Assembly (NCBI GenBank): GCA_037952775.1
Contig: JBANAY010000003.1
Location: forward strand, 8,866,001 to 8,930,000
Direction: 5' to 3'
Source of the DNA: Clonostachys chloroleuca
Taxonomy: Eukaryota; Ascomycota; Sordariomycetes; Hypocreales; Bionectriaceae
DNA length: 64,000 nt
The translations under genes and the position numbers were made by a program. Below the pieces are notes generated by a model that saw only the letters and a list, made by a program, of their open reading frames with translations, did no database searches and was not told where the DNA came from. Each line of letters opens with the position of its first letter. The stretch's first letter is position 1. Of the stretch, positions 1 to 13,372 are shown piece after piece.

Positions 1-2225
1 TGCCTTTCGTTTTCTTCGTCTGTCTCTGTACCTGCGCCTGCCTCGTCCCGAATGCCCATTGCGTAGCGGCCGTGCATCCTGTTCTGGTGTGTGTGACACG
101 GGAACGCGCAGCTCATTTCTCTAGCCCCCCTGTCCTTGGCTAGACCCGTCCGTCATTCACGATTTCTCGACTATTCCTCTTTCTCAGCTTCTTCAGCTCT
201 TTAGTCATGGCTGGCTGAACTCCCCTCCTCCCATTCTTCCTTCCTCAGCCTCCCCGCCCTTCGTCGAGGCTCGGTGTCAGCGTCACGATAATCACCGCCA
301 TTACCGCCTCACAAGGTGTAACCCCAGGTGAAAAGTCCTCATTAGCTTCAATGCAAAGTGCCGAAGCTATGGCCAGCCATTGATGAGTTGTTCACACTAG
401 CATCATCCAGCTGTGTGCAGTAGCTGGGTGGCTACCTTAATGGCCGGCTCTCTTTGGCCCTCGGGAGCACATCCCCAAACTGCGTAGTAGATCCGAACAG
501 GCGGTACGCGGGTCGGACTGGGGCTATGCCAGCATTAATTACTAACTCGATCTGCATGTTGATGGAATCTGGACACCCAGTTCATTGAAGCTGTCGATGG
601 GCTGCTTTCTTAGCCTGTGGCATTCATGTCTGCCTGCGATCGTGGTGCTTTACCCACCGCCCAGCCGCATCGTATGCAAAGAGCCCAACGCAAGACTCCC
701 CCGCCTTCCATGCGGCTCGTGGAGGGACGCTCAGCTCCTCGCTCTTCAAAGGTCATTCAGTTTTACTAGTTTAGTCCTTTGTAGCCGTGCGCGGCCGCTG
801 ATGCTCAATGCACAGAGCAAGAACCAGACGGGCGGCCTCTGGATTAAGCCGGTGCTGCCTCGTCGATGCCTTTCCCGTACCAACCTGCATGATCACGAAG
901 GCCATGGAACAGTCCAAGGTTTTATGCCCATGGTCCTTCATGCCTCTCCTGCCCCTCTGCTGCCTCCACACGTTACCAACAAGCTGGTTCAGACTCAGGC
1001 CTGCGCTCCAATCCCCGAGTCCCGGTTCAGGTCCTCTCCATTTTTAAACTTGATCTCAGTCAGCCTTCCTCGAACCCCATGCTGGTTGCTACTGTGTTCA
1101 TCAACATATCGTCTCGGGGGGGGGGGGGCATTGGATTGGTAGATGTCCGAACTCTCCGAAGGCTGAACGTCCAGGGCCATGCTCATTTGAACCTAGTGAG
1201 GATGACGACGAGGCAGACCCTTCGCCCTGCCTTCCCCAGTCCAGGGTGCGAACTCCACGTGCTCGTCGGAGGGAACCGTTTGTTGATCTTATCCCCTAGC
1301 GGCTCCAATCCAGCCCATGGGAGATTTGGGACAATTTACCATGATGAAATCAGCATTGGGTCGAATAGAAGAGACTGTCACTACCCGATTACTTCCTCAC
1401 CACGTAATTTCGCTTGGCCACAGTCCTTTTGGATGGATGGTACCAGCTGTTAGACTTTTGATAGCGTCAACAATCGCCTCCGGTGGGCTTGCCTCCGCTT
1501 TCTGAGGCGTTGGACAACTCCTGAGCTACTGCAACCTGCACTGTCATGACTAGTCCCAGGCACGTTCCCATGCAGGAGTGTCGATACCCCAGTCGCCTGA
1601 TGATGAAGGCGAGCTATAATCTGACTGACTGACTCACTTACCTTGGAAAACAAGCTTCTGAATCTACCAAGAAGTTTCTCCGGAACAAAGATAGCAATGT
1701 CCTTTTCTAGAAAATGATTTCAGCAAATAATAGACTAACAAGACTAGTTCAACTACACACACCAAGTCAACAGAAGCGGACCGGGGGCGCGAAGCATTAC
1801 TGCATCGCGTGCTAGGCCTAGGAGAATCGACCATATCTGAAGGTATGAGAGGTGTGCTAAAAAGTTGAGAACTGTGGCTGTCGCGATGAATCATGCATTG
1901 AAGACCCGTCCCATAGCTACAGGGTAGGCCAAATGGCAGATACCCCTCCACGACGCGCTACGTCATTCTCTACCCGCCAGCAGGTACAGCAGCTGATTAA
2001 CGTGTTATGCGCTGCTGCCTCGCAGGACCCCTCACCATCATCAAGAGCATCACCAATTCAAGCTCCCCCATAACCGACTGGTACTTGTTTGGCAGCAATA
2101 TCTGTGGGGAAAGCTTTAGTTGACCTAAAGCTTTTGCTTATCCATCATACTTCCACCAAAACGAGCTTCTTACCAGCCAAGGAATACCGTCGACGGAGCT
2201 TTCTCACCGCAGAAAATCACACAAC
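1..2225. other. Intergenic, no supported gene
   Basis: No reading frame here has recognisable protein similarity or a coherent exon structure. The first 300 bases are pyrimidine-rich, as in fungal promoters and leaders. A run of 13 G lies at 1116-1128. The last part is the promoter and leader of the ubiquitin hydrolase that starts at 2226. Confidence 0.6.
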
Positions 2226-3053
2226 ATGTCGACAACTACAGACCCCGATCCCCAACAGGGCGCACTTTCTTTCATTCCCCTCGAGGCGAACCCGCAGCTG
2301 ATGACCGACCTCATCCACAAGCTCGGCGTCTCTCCCGCGCTCCAGATGCACGATGTCTACTCCCTCACGGACCCCGAGCTCCTCTCCTTTATCCCCCGTC
2401 CCGCGCTTGCCCTCCTCCTCGTCTTCCCCGTCAGCGCAGCCTACGAGAGCCACCGTATGGCTGAAGATAGCACCGCCCAAGAGTACACGACCAAGGGGGA
2501 CTCGGAGCCTGTGATTTGGTGGAAGCAGACGATCCGGAATGCTTGTGGCCTCATGGGTCTATTGCACGCTGTGTCGAATGGGCCCGCGCGGAACTTGATC
2601 GGTAACGACCCCCCCCCCCCCCCCCCCCCCCATTCTTATCTCCTTCTTTTCTTCGCATGAGGTGCTAACAGTGTGATCATAGAGGAAGGATCAACTCTCG
2701 ACAGCCTGCTTAAAAAGTCAATTGACCTCCCCCCTGCCGAGCGATCGCGCCTCCTCGAGCAAACACCCGCCCTCGCCACAGCCCATAGGGAGGCAGCCTC
2801 CGTGGGAGACACCGCAGCACCTGATGCTCAGGACGACGTCGATCTGCACTACGTTTGCTTCGTCAAGGATACAAGGGGCGGCATCTGGGAGTTGGATGGC
2901 CGTCGAAAGGGACCTATCAAGCGGGGCGACCTCGAGGAGAACGAGGATGTGTTGAGTACCAAAGCCCTTTCTCTTGGTCCTCTCAAATTCTTGGAGAGAG
3001 AAGGCGGTGATTTGAGGTTCAGCGCCGTCGCCCTGGCTGGATCACTGGATTAG
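2226..3053 (+). CDS. YUH1: Ubiquitin carboxyl-terminal hydrolase (UCH, peptidase C12 family)
   Basis: Exons 2226-2601 and 2683-3053 encode 248 aa, the normal size for a UCH-L3/Yuh1-type enzyme. This family is a cysteine protease that removes small adducts from the ubiquitin C-terminus in cytosol and nucleus. The catalytic set is visible: oxyanion Gln101, Cys107 (in RNACGLMGLLHA), His181 (DLHYVCFV) and Asp197 (WELDGR). The C-terminal RFSAVAL block is typical of UCH-L3. The 81-nt intron has a GT donor at 2602, a GCTAAC branch site and AG at 2681-2682. It is unusual for a 23-nt poly-C tract (2609-2631). The intron length is a multiple of three, but an in-frame TGA at 2658-2660 would truncate unspliced product. 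The start ATG is the first one fitting the family N-terminus. No co-oriented neighbour lies close by. Confidence 0.93.
2609..2631 (+). repeat. Poly-C tract of 23 inside the UCH intron
   Basis: Twenty-three consecutive C lie seven bases after the 5' splice site, in place of ordinary intron sequence. The transcript carries poly-C and the opposite DNA strand poly-G. The exact length is doubtful because such runs are hard to sequence. Confidence 0.85.
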
Positions 3054-6000
3054 AAGGAGCAGTTTCTCTTTCGTCAATTATCGTTAAAAGAAGATACTAT
3101 GAATAAATGAGTCTATACGGAAGGTCGGTCGGGTATAAAAATAAATCCTCCTGCACATCCCAGCGGGTTTCCCACCTCATAGTGATCCTGCACACTCCAA
3201 TCTGGATGGCCATGATGGACCTTGGAGTGATAATGTGCCAGCACTTCGCTCTTACCGTACATGATCTGGTATGTGGATAGCAAGTCCACGCGATATGGCT
3301 CTTGATCTCCATTTGGTGAATTCAGAAAGCTGGAAATGCAAGATCTGGTATTAGGCTGTCATAATAGATCATCGGATTGCAATGGGTGGTGGAGGACCTT
3401 GTTGGGGTATTCCAACAGGATGAATACCTACATCTGGATGGCATTTTGGCCGAGTATCTTCTAAGTTGAGATGCTTCATGCTTTTGAAGAAAAAGCATCC
3501 ATCATGTGGAGGAAATCAATTTGGCGAAGCCGCCAATCCTATCCTATCGTCCCTCGAGAGCGAGTGTTCCGCCTCCTCCTTGCGAGACGAAGCGCTGGCC
3601 ATGTCACGACAACACATTGGAAGAGTGAGGAGGGCATGCGTCCAACCTAAGGCCGGTCCGCGTGTTATGTTTAACTTCGTCAGATGTCGCTGGGAGGATG
3701 TTCTTTGGGGAGCCCTGACATTGTGCCTCGAGAATTTGAGAGTGTGGCGCAAGAGTCGATTAGAGGCACGGAGGCACGATGGCAACTATTGGAGATCTCC
3801 ATGCGGACGGATCAGAACAACCTATATTACTCTTATCTCAATATCTAAATAGAATATCAAGGCATTTTAACCCAAAGTCATCCTATGCCCGAAGATCAGA
3901 ATTCGTAAACATCCGTGGACTGAAGTTTAGGGTAGGATGTGATACTGGAGGTCATGAAAGGCACTGCCTGAGGAAGACACTTGCTTGAGGAAGACACGTG
4001 CTCGAGAGAGGAAGGTCAAACTTTGGCTAATTACAATGTATTTATTGGGGACATGATCTCGAGGAAATTGCAGGAACAACAGCGCGCATGAGAAAGGGTT
4101 TGTGAGTCCAAAAGTCACTGAAAGTACAAATCTGTGTTAGTGACAGCACTTGTTGGATTACTTGGAGCACAAGTAATGTGAAAATCTGCTTTTTGGAACG
4201 CCAGACTTTCGCACTTTGCATACTAGCTCTGAAGGAGTAAATGGGAAAATATCCTCAAGAGACGAGGCCACTCGCGCATGTTGTATTCTATGCCTCACAG
4301 CTCCGTAGTATGGTTCGCTTGATAAACCTCCGTTTTGGAAGAGCCTCCGAGGAGAACACTGACTTTGGGGCTGGGTTATAACAAAGAATCCCTAACGTGG
4401 AGCCATAAGAGCTTCTCTAGCTAGCCTATGTGCGTTTGAGCTTGATCTGTCCCGCATCCATCTTCCGAGGGGGGGATCGTCCGAGGGAAACTTGAGACTG
4501 GAACCAGGAGACAAATGAGACGCAACACCAGATGAACTACAGAACATAACGAAACTAGAACGTTATGCATATCATGGTTTTGCGATTGGTGAATGTTCTA
4601 GCGATGAGCGTCATTTGGCGATCAATTAGGAGGTGCGAATGCGCCGCCGGGGCCACCGAAGGAAGAAGGGGTGAGCCGATCTGTGCGCTCCGATCTCTTC
4701 ATACCCGTCTCATATTACGAGGGTTGTAAGGCGTAAGGATTTCTGACAGTGTTAAAGGATGGACGATTTCCTGATTTTCCCAAAAGTGGAATGTTTGAAT
4801 GAGGTCACAGCTTTGTGGTTTGTTCATGGAGGTCTTCGCTTGTGGCTGTGACATCAAAATCTTATGTAAATGCTACTGCGTCTAAACAAGTATGAAACAC
4901 TCGGAGAGCCGGATGAATCTGAGCCCTCATTGGCGGTGATGGCGGAGTTTTGAGGGCTGGTGTCTATGTTCCAGACGGCTCCCGCGGCCGTGCTTGAGCA
5001 TCAAACATCCCACGGACCAGAAAGTCAGAGATACCCAGCACCAGGTTTCCACTAGACCTCGTGTGAGAAGGCTTACCGATGGGCGAAGGCCAGCCACTCC
5101 TGGTTATCTAAATTGAAGACCCGCAAGTTGATGGGTATTGCCTTTGTGTAAAAGGCAAGTCGGACTACACGTGCTGGTTCTTTTGAAGCCCATTTAATCG
5201 AAATTAACGTGAAGAAGCATGCCGCTGCTACCCGCAAGAATGTGACGAAACTGGTAGGGGCCGAGGTTGTGACGTGATGTTTATGGTGAGCTAGGTGTCA
5301 ATGCGTTTCACCATTCTCTACCGCCTTGCCGTACCTTGACGCCTTGCCCTTTTTTTCTTCGTGAGTGTAGATCTACATGTGGAAGAGTAAGGAACCTTTG
5401 CAGCTTGTCAATACTTGAGGGCTGTTATCTAGAAGAAGCTTCGAAGTCTGCTAGCTTGGGAGCTCAGTTCGCCCTGACCAAAGCAGGTGCTTCTCGGAGC
5501 TGTCGTATTATCACCAGGAATGTTCGGAGGAAATCAACAAGGTGTGTACTAATGCTTAATCGATGCAAGGCGGAAGGGAAGTCTTTCACAAACTCTGTAA
5601 CCGGCGTAGAGAACAAACCTTGTTGGCCGGGAAGACGGAACCAAACCTTCGCTTCTTCCGAGCGGGTATTACTAAGAAAACAACCGGAAAGGAACCTGCG
5701 TCAATGCGATCAAGGAAGTAATGAGCCTTGCATCATTGTTATATGCTCTCCCACTAAACGGCCCCGTTGCGGAATTCTGTGCTGCTTGGACGATGGGCTA
5801 ATCCCGCATTCTCGGAGCCTTTGCGATAGCTGCGCGTATACGAACGGTCTCGAAGCTCGAAGCAAGCCATTCCTATCCACTCACCATCAAAGATTCCATG
5901 ATGGGCGGTCGCATCTCGGGAAGCTGAACCTTGTTGGCTCCATATATTCAAGCGACGATTGATGCCGATACAGGATGGAGCTCCGGTGGGTAAGCTTAAA

Positions 6001-8331
6001 GTGATTGACTCGACGACCGTGAATTTGTCGCGCGTAGACGATTCCTCATTCATGTGCTCCCGATCAGCCTGGCTTCTCCACAGCGCGTTTATCAGAACTG
6101 TGGCGTCTGAGTTGCTCAAATCCCACATCCGGCAGTTGAGCGTTGTTTCATCTGGAATGTATTATGGAACATCCACCTGGAAGGATGTTGGGGGCCGGGC
6201 CAGGGGGTATGTCATTCTTTCAAAGCTCAAACAAGGAACGGACCCCTAAATCTCCTGTCTCACCTAATTATGGCTGCTAGCTGGCCGGCTGCCGTGTTTC
6301 GGGTGTTACAAGTGAATGCTCAGCTCAAGCTATGCTGCTTGTTAGGTATTAGCCAGTTCGTCCGTGGGTAGCGGCGCTGATAAAAAAGTGGCGCAAAAGT
6401 CTCCGTGCCCATGTTTTGCATGAATGATGTTACGATATCGATATCAAAGAGTGGTCCACTGACGCCTTTAGCAGGCAAAGGCAGGTCTCCCGTCTTCGGT
6501 ACTTTTGAGTCTGCATTGAGGACGAATGCAAGGGCCGCCTGCACTGCCAAAGCAGCTTCCCGAGATGGAAGTCCAGATCAGGGTCTGACGTGCTGGCGAT
6601 CGTCAGTGTCAGTGTGGAGCTCGCCAGGCTGGGCAGGGCTGTTGATTGACTCAATCGATTGATTGAGCCTCCTAGGGCTCAGTTGTTGCTTGGCCTGGCA
6701 GTGTGTGTGTATGAGTGATACCGACATGGTACGTCAGAGGAGGCAGAGGGTAGTACTCGTCGTGGCTGTGATTCATCCTCGTACTCTTACGTAGGAGTGT
6801 TGCCGCTGTTTCGGTGAGGGGCTTCTCAGCTTGCTCGGAATAGGTCTACCCCAGGTTTACTGTACCGCGCGATGGTATTCACAGCGCGCTGAACCTATGA
6901 GACATTCATCGGGGGCGTTTCCCTGGGCTTCGGAACTGAGGCGTCCTCGCGGCGGACAAAGAGAAATCGGAATAGGATGCCGCACCATGCTGGGATCGCA
7001 TTGAACCTTACAAATAAACAATCCCGGCCGCCGGTGGTCTGTGTGTTGTTGTGGCATGATCTGATTGTCGGTGATGTTTAGAGCAACGATGATCGCTGTG
7101 GGTATCGGTAAGAACACCAATGGGGTAGCGACTATGGACAATGGAGACCTCCCTAAACGAAGAAATGCATGTGAAGCTCGTGGGGACAGTAAGAGCGCTA
7201 CGGCGAGGGCTGCTCTCCCCTTTCTTACTGGTTTGTTGACGAAACACTTCATTCCGGCGATGCCACAGCGCGGTGAGCCAATGCTAGGCGCCAGACACGT
7301 AGCGAATTCGAACAAGGATCTTACTCTCTTGCTCTAACTGGCCCTAACTGACACGCTAGATGAAGCTCGACGCCGATTGGGCTGGCTGGTGGCAGACCAA
7401 CCGACTGAAGCATCGCGTCCGTTGCGCTTCATCTCCACCAAGACTGGTGTCCCGACTCTAGTTCGATGATCCGAGCCAGATTCGTCGGGCTATTTCGTCC
7501 TCCCGCGGTAGCAGCGATGGTACCGTTGCGTTGTTGGTCCTCTGGCTCGGCATGTCGCTTTCATTTGTTGATTTCCATGCCCAACTGAGCCTTGTAATTT
7601 ACTCTCCCGGTTGCCAATCCCCAATCACGGCCTCTCGTACAAGATCCAAGCCCAAGTCTGATGCAGAAAGAAGCCTTACCCTTTCTCCCTGGACCGACCA
7701 GGGGGCGTTGACTGCCGATCCCCAAAAGGCCCATCCGCTGTTCTGGGCTGCAGCCTCCCCTGCCAGCTGAAGAGACAACGAGCCGCTGCTCACGTTGGGT
7801 GTCCAAGCACACAGCTCAGAAGGAGATGCACGGTCGCACCAGATCGTGCCCCTGGATTAATGGACCCCAGGCTTGGCTGGTTTCGGTAGGTCCAGACACT
7901 AGATCGGCACCCGCATCACGTCGTTTGGGCTGGGCTTTTTGACCAGCACGCCGTGGAAGGGAACCTGAGTGATCTGCACAGCTTCCTTTCGTAGCATAGG
8001 CTTGTGTCATGTCCTTCGGCAGCGGCTATGGGCCTCCCCTTCCAACTTTCCGCGGCACTGGCAAGGATTGGGTTCCTTGTGTGCCTGCTCCAGCGGACGA
8101 TGATGCATCCACCAGCCTGACAGCACCGCAGATGCTGTGCATATCATGAGAAGCCAAGATGAGGCGCCAGAATAGGCGTGGGATATCTCCATCAGGGGGT
8201 GGAGGGGTGGGTATGAGGCCCAGTTGGCAGCACTGGACGCCACCATCAGCAAGCATCACCCCCTGATCGTCTTTGATGCCTACAGGTTGAGTGATCGAAG
8301 CTGGGCCAGTTCATGATGAACCTCAACCCAA
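3054..8331. other. 5.3-kb stretch without a supported gene
   Basis: Reading frames here are short or begin at non-ATG codons. None shows a domain, signal peptide or splice-compatible partner. The longest (5336-5962, 208 codons) starts at TTG and has no recognisable motif. No tRNA, terminal repeats or transposase remnants were seen. Either this is true intergenic DNA or it holds non-coding transcripts or orphan genes I cannot support. Confidence 0.5.
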
Positions 8332-9729
<1,398 letters not shown>

Positions 9730-11047
9730 GTTTTCGTTTCTGTATTCTCTAATCACTGGATGATCTTTTTACTATCCCCCTGGAGCCGTCTGGATTCGGC
9801 GGCGGGGCTTTGGATTTCGAGAAAACCTCGAGGTAATGATTGGATATTGGATCTCGGGGCTGGAAGACACATTTTCTCGCCTTGTATGAAATGGATGAGG
9901 ATTTCTCTAGACACTGTTCTTGGATGGGATTTGTCTGAGACTATTATTGGGAGCTCTCTTTTGCAACTAGGTGTATAATGACCTTATATATCAGCAAAGT
10001 ATATATAAAAAACTTACATCTACTGTGTGGTCTACTAGTAACGAGATTGTGATTTCAAAATGACCGAATCGGAAACAGATTCTTGCTACGAGCTTACAGG
10101 AACGCTCTGATGGACAGTATACCAAGGACGCGGGATGACACAAGACACCAGACATATTTGGAAAGTGTGCCATGGCTGACCCTTTGCAGGAAGCGCATAA
10201 GTGGCAGAAGAAGAAAAAAAGGAACAATCCCAAGAAGGAAGCCAAGAAAAAGGCGTGCATACTGGCAGGATTGGTACCGATTCGATCCCGAAGATCCTGA
10301 AAGGGAGGGAGGGATCCCTGGTCAGGATGATTGCACGTTGTCCTCAGTGTGTTATGAAACTAACTGAGTTTTTCTGAGAGCGTTGTTGACCAACACAATG
10401 GTCTTTCCTATGTTCTTGGCTATCTATCCATGGAAGCCTCATCTGTGACGAGCTGTGATTTGTTCCATTGTGGCTTGAGATTCACAGACTGGGCGAGTGC
10501 CCCGTTTTCTGGATCTTGAAGGTATACACACATGCTGGTCGTTTGTCAAATATCATTGGTGGGATCTCTGTAGTGAAGCTCCTCAGAGATATCGAAAGAA
10601 CACTGGAGTCCAGCTAAATTCGATAGCATTGATGTTATGACGGTACTTTCTGGCTTGCTGAGCGGAGAAGACCTTACTGTACCACATTTGTAATCGGAGA
10701 TGGGTCATTATCGAGCACGACATTATGTACGGCGATGGGGAAATGGTGCCTTGGTCGAAAGAGGAGGCGTCTCCTTAGATGTTGGGCAAGTGTATTTGAT
10801 CAGGGAGATAGAAGATCACATCATTCTTGAGACCTGAATTTTGCATCAAGTGAGTATAAAAAGGAAGAAGACTGAACCAAAGAATTTTTGAGGGATATAG
10901 AGAGGGACGGTCGGAGTATTGCTGACAGCTCGAGAGTAAAATACCTGTCAGCTAGCAGACCTAATTGCGGCGCATGCGAACCACCCAATTACTCTTGCAA
11001 AATAACCGGAAATCCTGGAAGCCTCTCATTCCGAAGTTGGAACGCCT
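9730..11047. other. Intergenic between subtilase and ABM-like gene tails
   Basis: This is the convergent interval between a + strand and a - strand gene. It should contain both 3' UTRs. No coding sequence, RNA gene or repeat was recognised. Confidence 0.6.
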
Positions 11048-11829
11048 TCAAGTACTATATGAAGAGTACACAGACCGGGTCTGCACATGGAAAGAATTCA
11101 GCCTGGTTAAGCCGGGCAGGTTGCGGAGGAGTTGTACGTTCTTTTTGAAGATATCCAGCTCGCGATTTTCCTGGTGTTGCTCTACACTGTCCCATGCAAG
11201 CGTGGCGACATAGATTAAGAAGCTGCTGCCAGGCTCGCCCTGCAGCTCAACGTTGCTCTCAACGGTCCAGCCCTTGGAGTGCCCTCTACACAAGCCGGCT
11301 GGGGTGATGGCCTTCTCGATAAACAATTCGAAGTTCTTCTCCACGACTTTCTTGGTAGCGGCCTCGAGGTCACTGGGGAAGCACAGGGAGAGGATCTCGA
11401 CCACGCGGCAGCCTGAGATGTTGAACGGATGAGTCACGGGGGGATTCACATGGCAGATCTGGTAGCCGGCTGGGATGTCGACATGAGGAGAAAGCCTGCG
11501 CGTGACTTCGGCAAGGGTTCTATGAGATAGATGCAGTTAATGAGGCTGTTCGGCCAATAGCGAATGGCTGGCCTCACTTACTCAGTCTCACGGTAGTTGA
11601 GATGATCCTGGATGTCGTCCCAAGCGACCAAGATCCATATCTGCCTGGGGTTCTCGACAGATGGCCCCCAGTGCGCCCCGCGGGCGCCGGGCGCCTTGAT
11701 AACCATATCTATCATGTAGGCAAAGGCTTGGCCGGCTGGAGTGGACTCTCGCAAGGCATCTCGCTCGAGACCCTCTTTGACAGTGATGTAGGCGAGCTCG
11801 GTGGTGGGGTTTCCCATGATTTTCGCCAT
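11048..11829 (-). CDS. Tandem ABM-like (dimeric alpha/beta-barrel) protein
   Basis: Exons 11829-11582 and 11519-11048, joined across a 62-nt GT-AG intron, encode 239 aa in one frame. The first half has a pattern common in fungal ABM-fold proteins: AYITVKEG at the start and GPSVENPRQIWILVAWDD about residues 54-71. The second half repeats a similar strand-helix layout (GCRVVEILSLCFPSD, then SFLIYVATLAWDSVEQHQ), so this appears to be an internal duplication forming a barrel within one chain. ABM-fold proteins include cofactor-free monooxygenases and many with no known reaction. No signal peptide is seen. It is divergent from the GNAT gene at 12608. The fold is fairly clear; the substrate is unknown. 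Confidence 0.75.
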
Positions 11830-12607
11830 GATGCAGAGAAGGACGGAGACTGCTGTTGTCGTTGATGCGGGTCAGGCTTGTCGTCTGGCTACACAGAAAT
11901 ACGGATGTACGACTGAGAAAGATGAGTGCAGATTTTTGAGGAGAAGAGAGGGAGTGCTGGGTTTCAATGGCGGCCTGAAGCTCTTAATGTGCATTTTCGT
12001 GCCTGCCCACTGTATGGGAGCCGTAACTGCCTTTCTCGACAGCAGGCTTCAGAACACATGCAATCCACTGTGACTTCAGTGCAGGCTTCAGTGCATGCGC
12101 AATTCAACCGGGCCAGAACGGATCAGACAACGGTTTGAGCTTCTCATTGATCAAGCAAGTTTGATCCGCACCCCCAGATGCACATCCAGTCAATCGGAAA
12201 TATTTGGCTCGGCCATGACTGAAAGCATTATCCAGCGGACGGACTGTGGAGGGTGGTCGGAGCTAAGCCCTCCAGCCCACTGTCTGCTGGCTTGGCCCCT
12301 GTAAAATCTGTTGAATTCAGCCTCTGCCTCATCGTCAACCACAACCAACGGCCTCAGCAAAATGCCTGCTCCTTTTGCAAATCGATGGTGGATGAGGGGC
12401 ACCAGAAGGAATCCACAGTCGCCAAGTCTTTCTCCTTGCGGTTTTAAGTCTCTCACCATCTCGCAGACACTTTAGCTATCTCATCTATGTATTTGTCACT
12501 ACTCACTACAGAGAATAGACTAAAAGTTGAAGCAGCTTGTTTGTTCACCCCCACGGGAATCCCAATAAGCCCCTCGTCTCCTCGCCCGGCTGTTGTCTCC
12601 ATCCAAA
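11830..12607. other. Divergent promoter region (ABM-like / GNAT)
   Basis: This 778-bp interval separates two divergently transcribed genes and must hold both promoters. No individual element was identified with confidence. Confidence 0.6.
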
Positions 12608-13372
12608 ATGGCAACCACCACCACCAACAACGACGAGATCCAGATCGGCTTTGTCGAGAACACCGACGACCTCGCCCAGGCGTTTGACTGCCAGATCGCC
12701 ACATTCGGCCGCCAGACAGAGGACTCCATCTGGAGGAGCTCCAACCCAGGATGGGACACCCCCGAAGGCCGCGACGTCGGTATCAAGCATGCCATCAACC
12801 GGTGGAATTCTGTGACCAAAGACCACAACGGCAACCCAAACACCATCTTCCTCAAGGCGACAGTTCCTGATGAAGCCAGTCCCGGCGGGCGGAAGCTCGT
12901 CGGGTACGCCATCTGGGTGCAGCACTCCGCTGTCCCAGGCCACGGCGAGCCTGTCCCCAACGAGGCCCAGCGGCTGGAGGCGTCGAGGGTCATCCACCCC
13001 CACAACGAGACCGAGGCCCGCTTCCACTCGCAGATGTGCGTGTCGCTGTATAAGCGCCGTGCCGAGGTGGCGCAGGAGAAGGCGGCCACCGACCAGCCGG
13101 CGTTCCTGGTCCTGGACTGCTGCATCGTGGACCCCTCGTATCAGGGCAAGGGCATCGCCAGGCAGCTTGTACAGTGGGGTCTGGAGGAGGCGGAGAGGAG
13201 GGGTGGGTTGGAGGCGACCACGGAGGGTTCCGTCATGGGGAGGAGGGTGTACACGAAGCTGGGGTTCCAGCCCGAGCCGGCGGGAGAGGTTGTGTACGTT
13301 GTGGATCAGGAGTTTTCTGCGAGGTCGAAGCCGGGGAACATCTTTTTGCGTACGCGGGTACCATTGAACTAA
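12608..13372 (+). CDS. GNAT-family N-acetyltransferase
   Basis: A single exon of 254 aa. The GNAT core is recognisable from about residue 165: a beta-strand (FLVLDCCIV) then DPSYQGKGIARQL, where Q-G-K-G-I-A is the acetyl-CoA pyrophosphate-binding loop. A helix with EEAERRGG follows and then the YTKLGFQ element. The N-terminal half (AFDCQIATFGRQTEDSIWR) is of the type seen in fungal GNAT proteins of unknown substrate. No targeting signal is visible, so it is probably cytosolic. Third codon positions are strongly GC-biased, which opens a long false antisense frame over it. The ATG at 12608 follows CCAAA and is the first in frame. The acetylated substrate cannot be inferred. Confidence 0.88.
   Translation: MATTTTNNDEIQIGFVENTDDLAQAFDCQIATFGRQTEDSIWRSSNPGWDTPEGRDVGIKHAINRWNSVTKDHNGNPNTIFLKATVPDEASPGGRKLVGYAIWVQHSAVPGHGEPVPNEAQRLEASRVIHPHNETEARFHSQMCVSLYKRRAEVAQEKAATDQPAFLVLDCCIVDPSYQGKGIARQLVQWGLEEAERRGGLEATTEGSVMGRRVYTKLGFQPEPAGEVVYVVDQEFSARSKPGNIFLRTRVPLN

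Noticed and set aside
585..1142. 185-codon + frame starting at an AAG-adjacent non-ATG codon
   Set aside because: No domain, no conserved-looking composition, overlaps equally long frames on both strands and spans a G13 run. Chance frame.
5336..5962. 208-codon + frame in the large intergenic gap
   Set aside because: Begins at TTG, has irregular amino-acid composition and no motif; a minus-strand frame of 124 codons overlaps it. No support as a gene.
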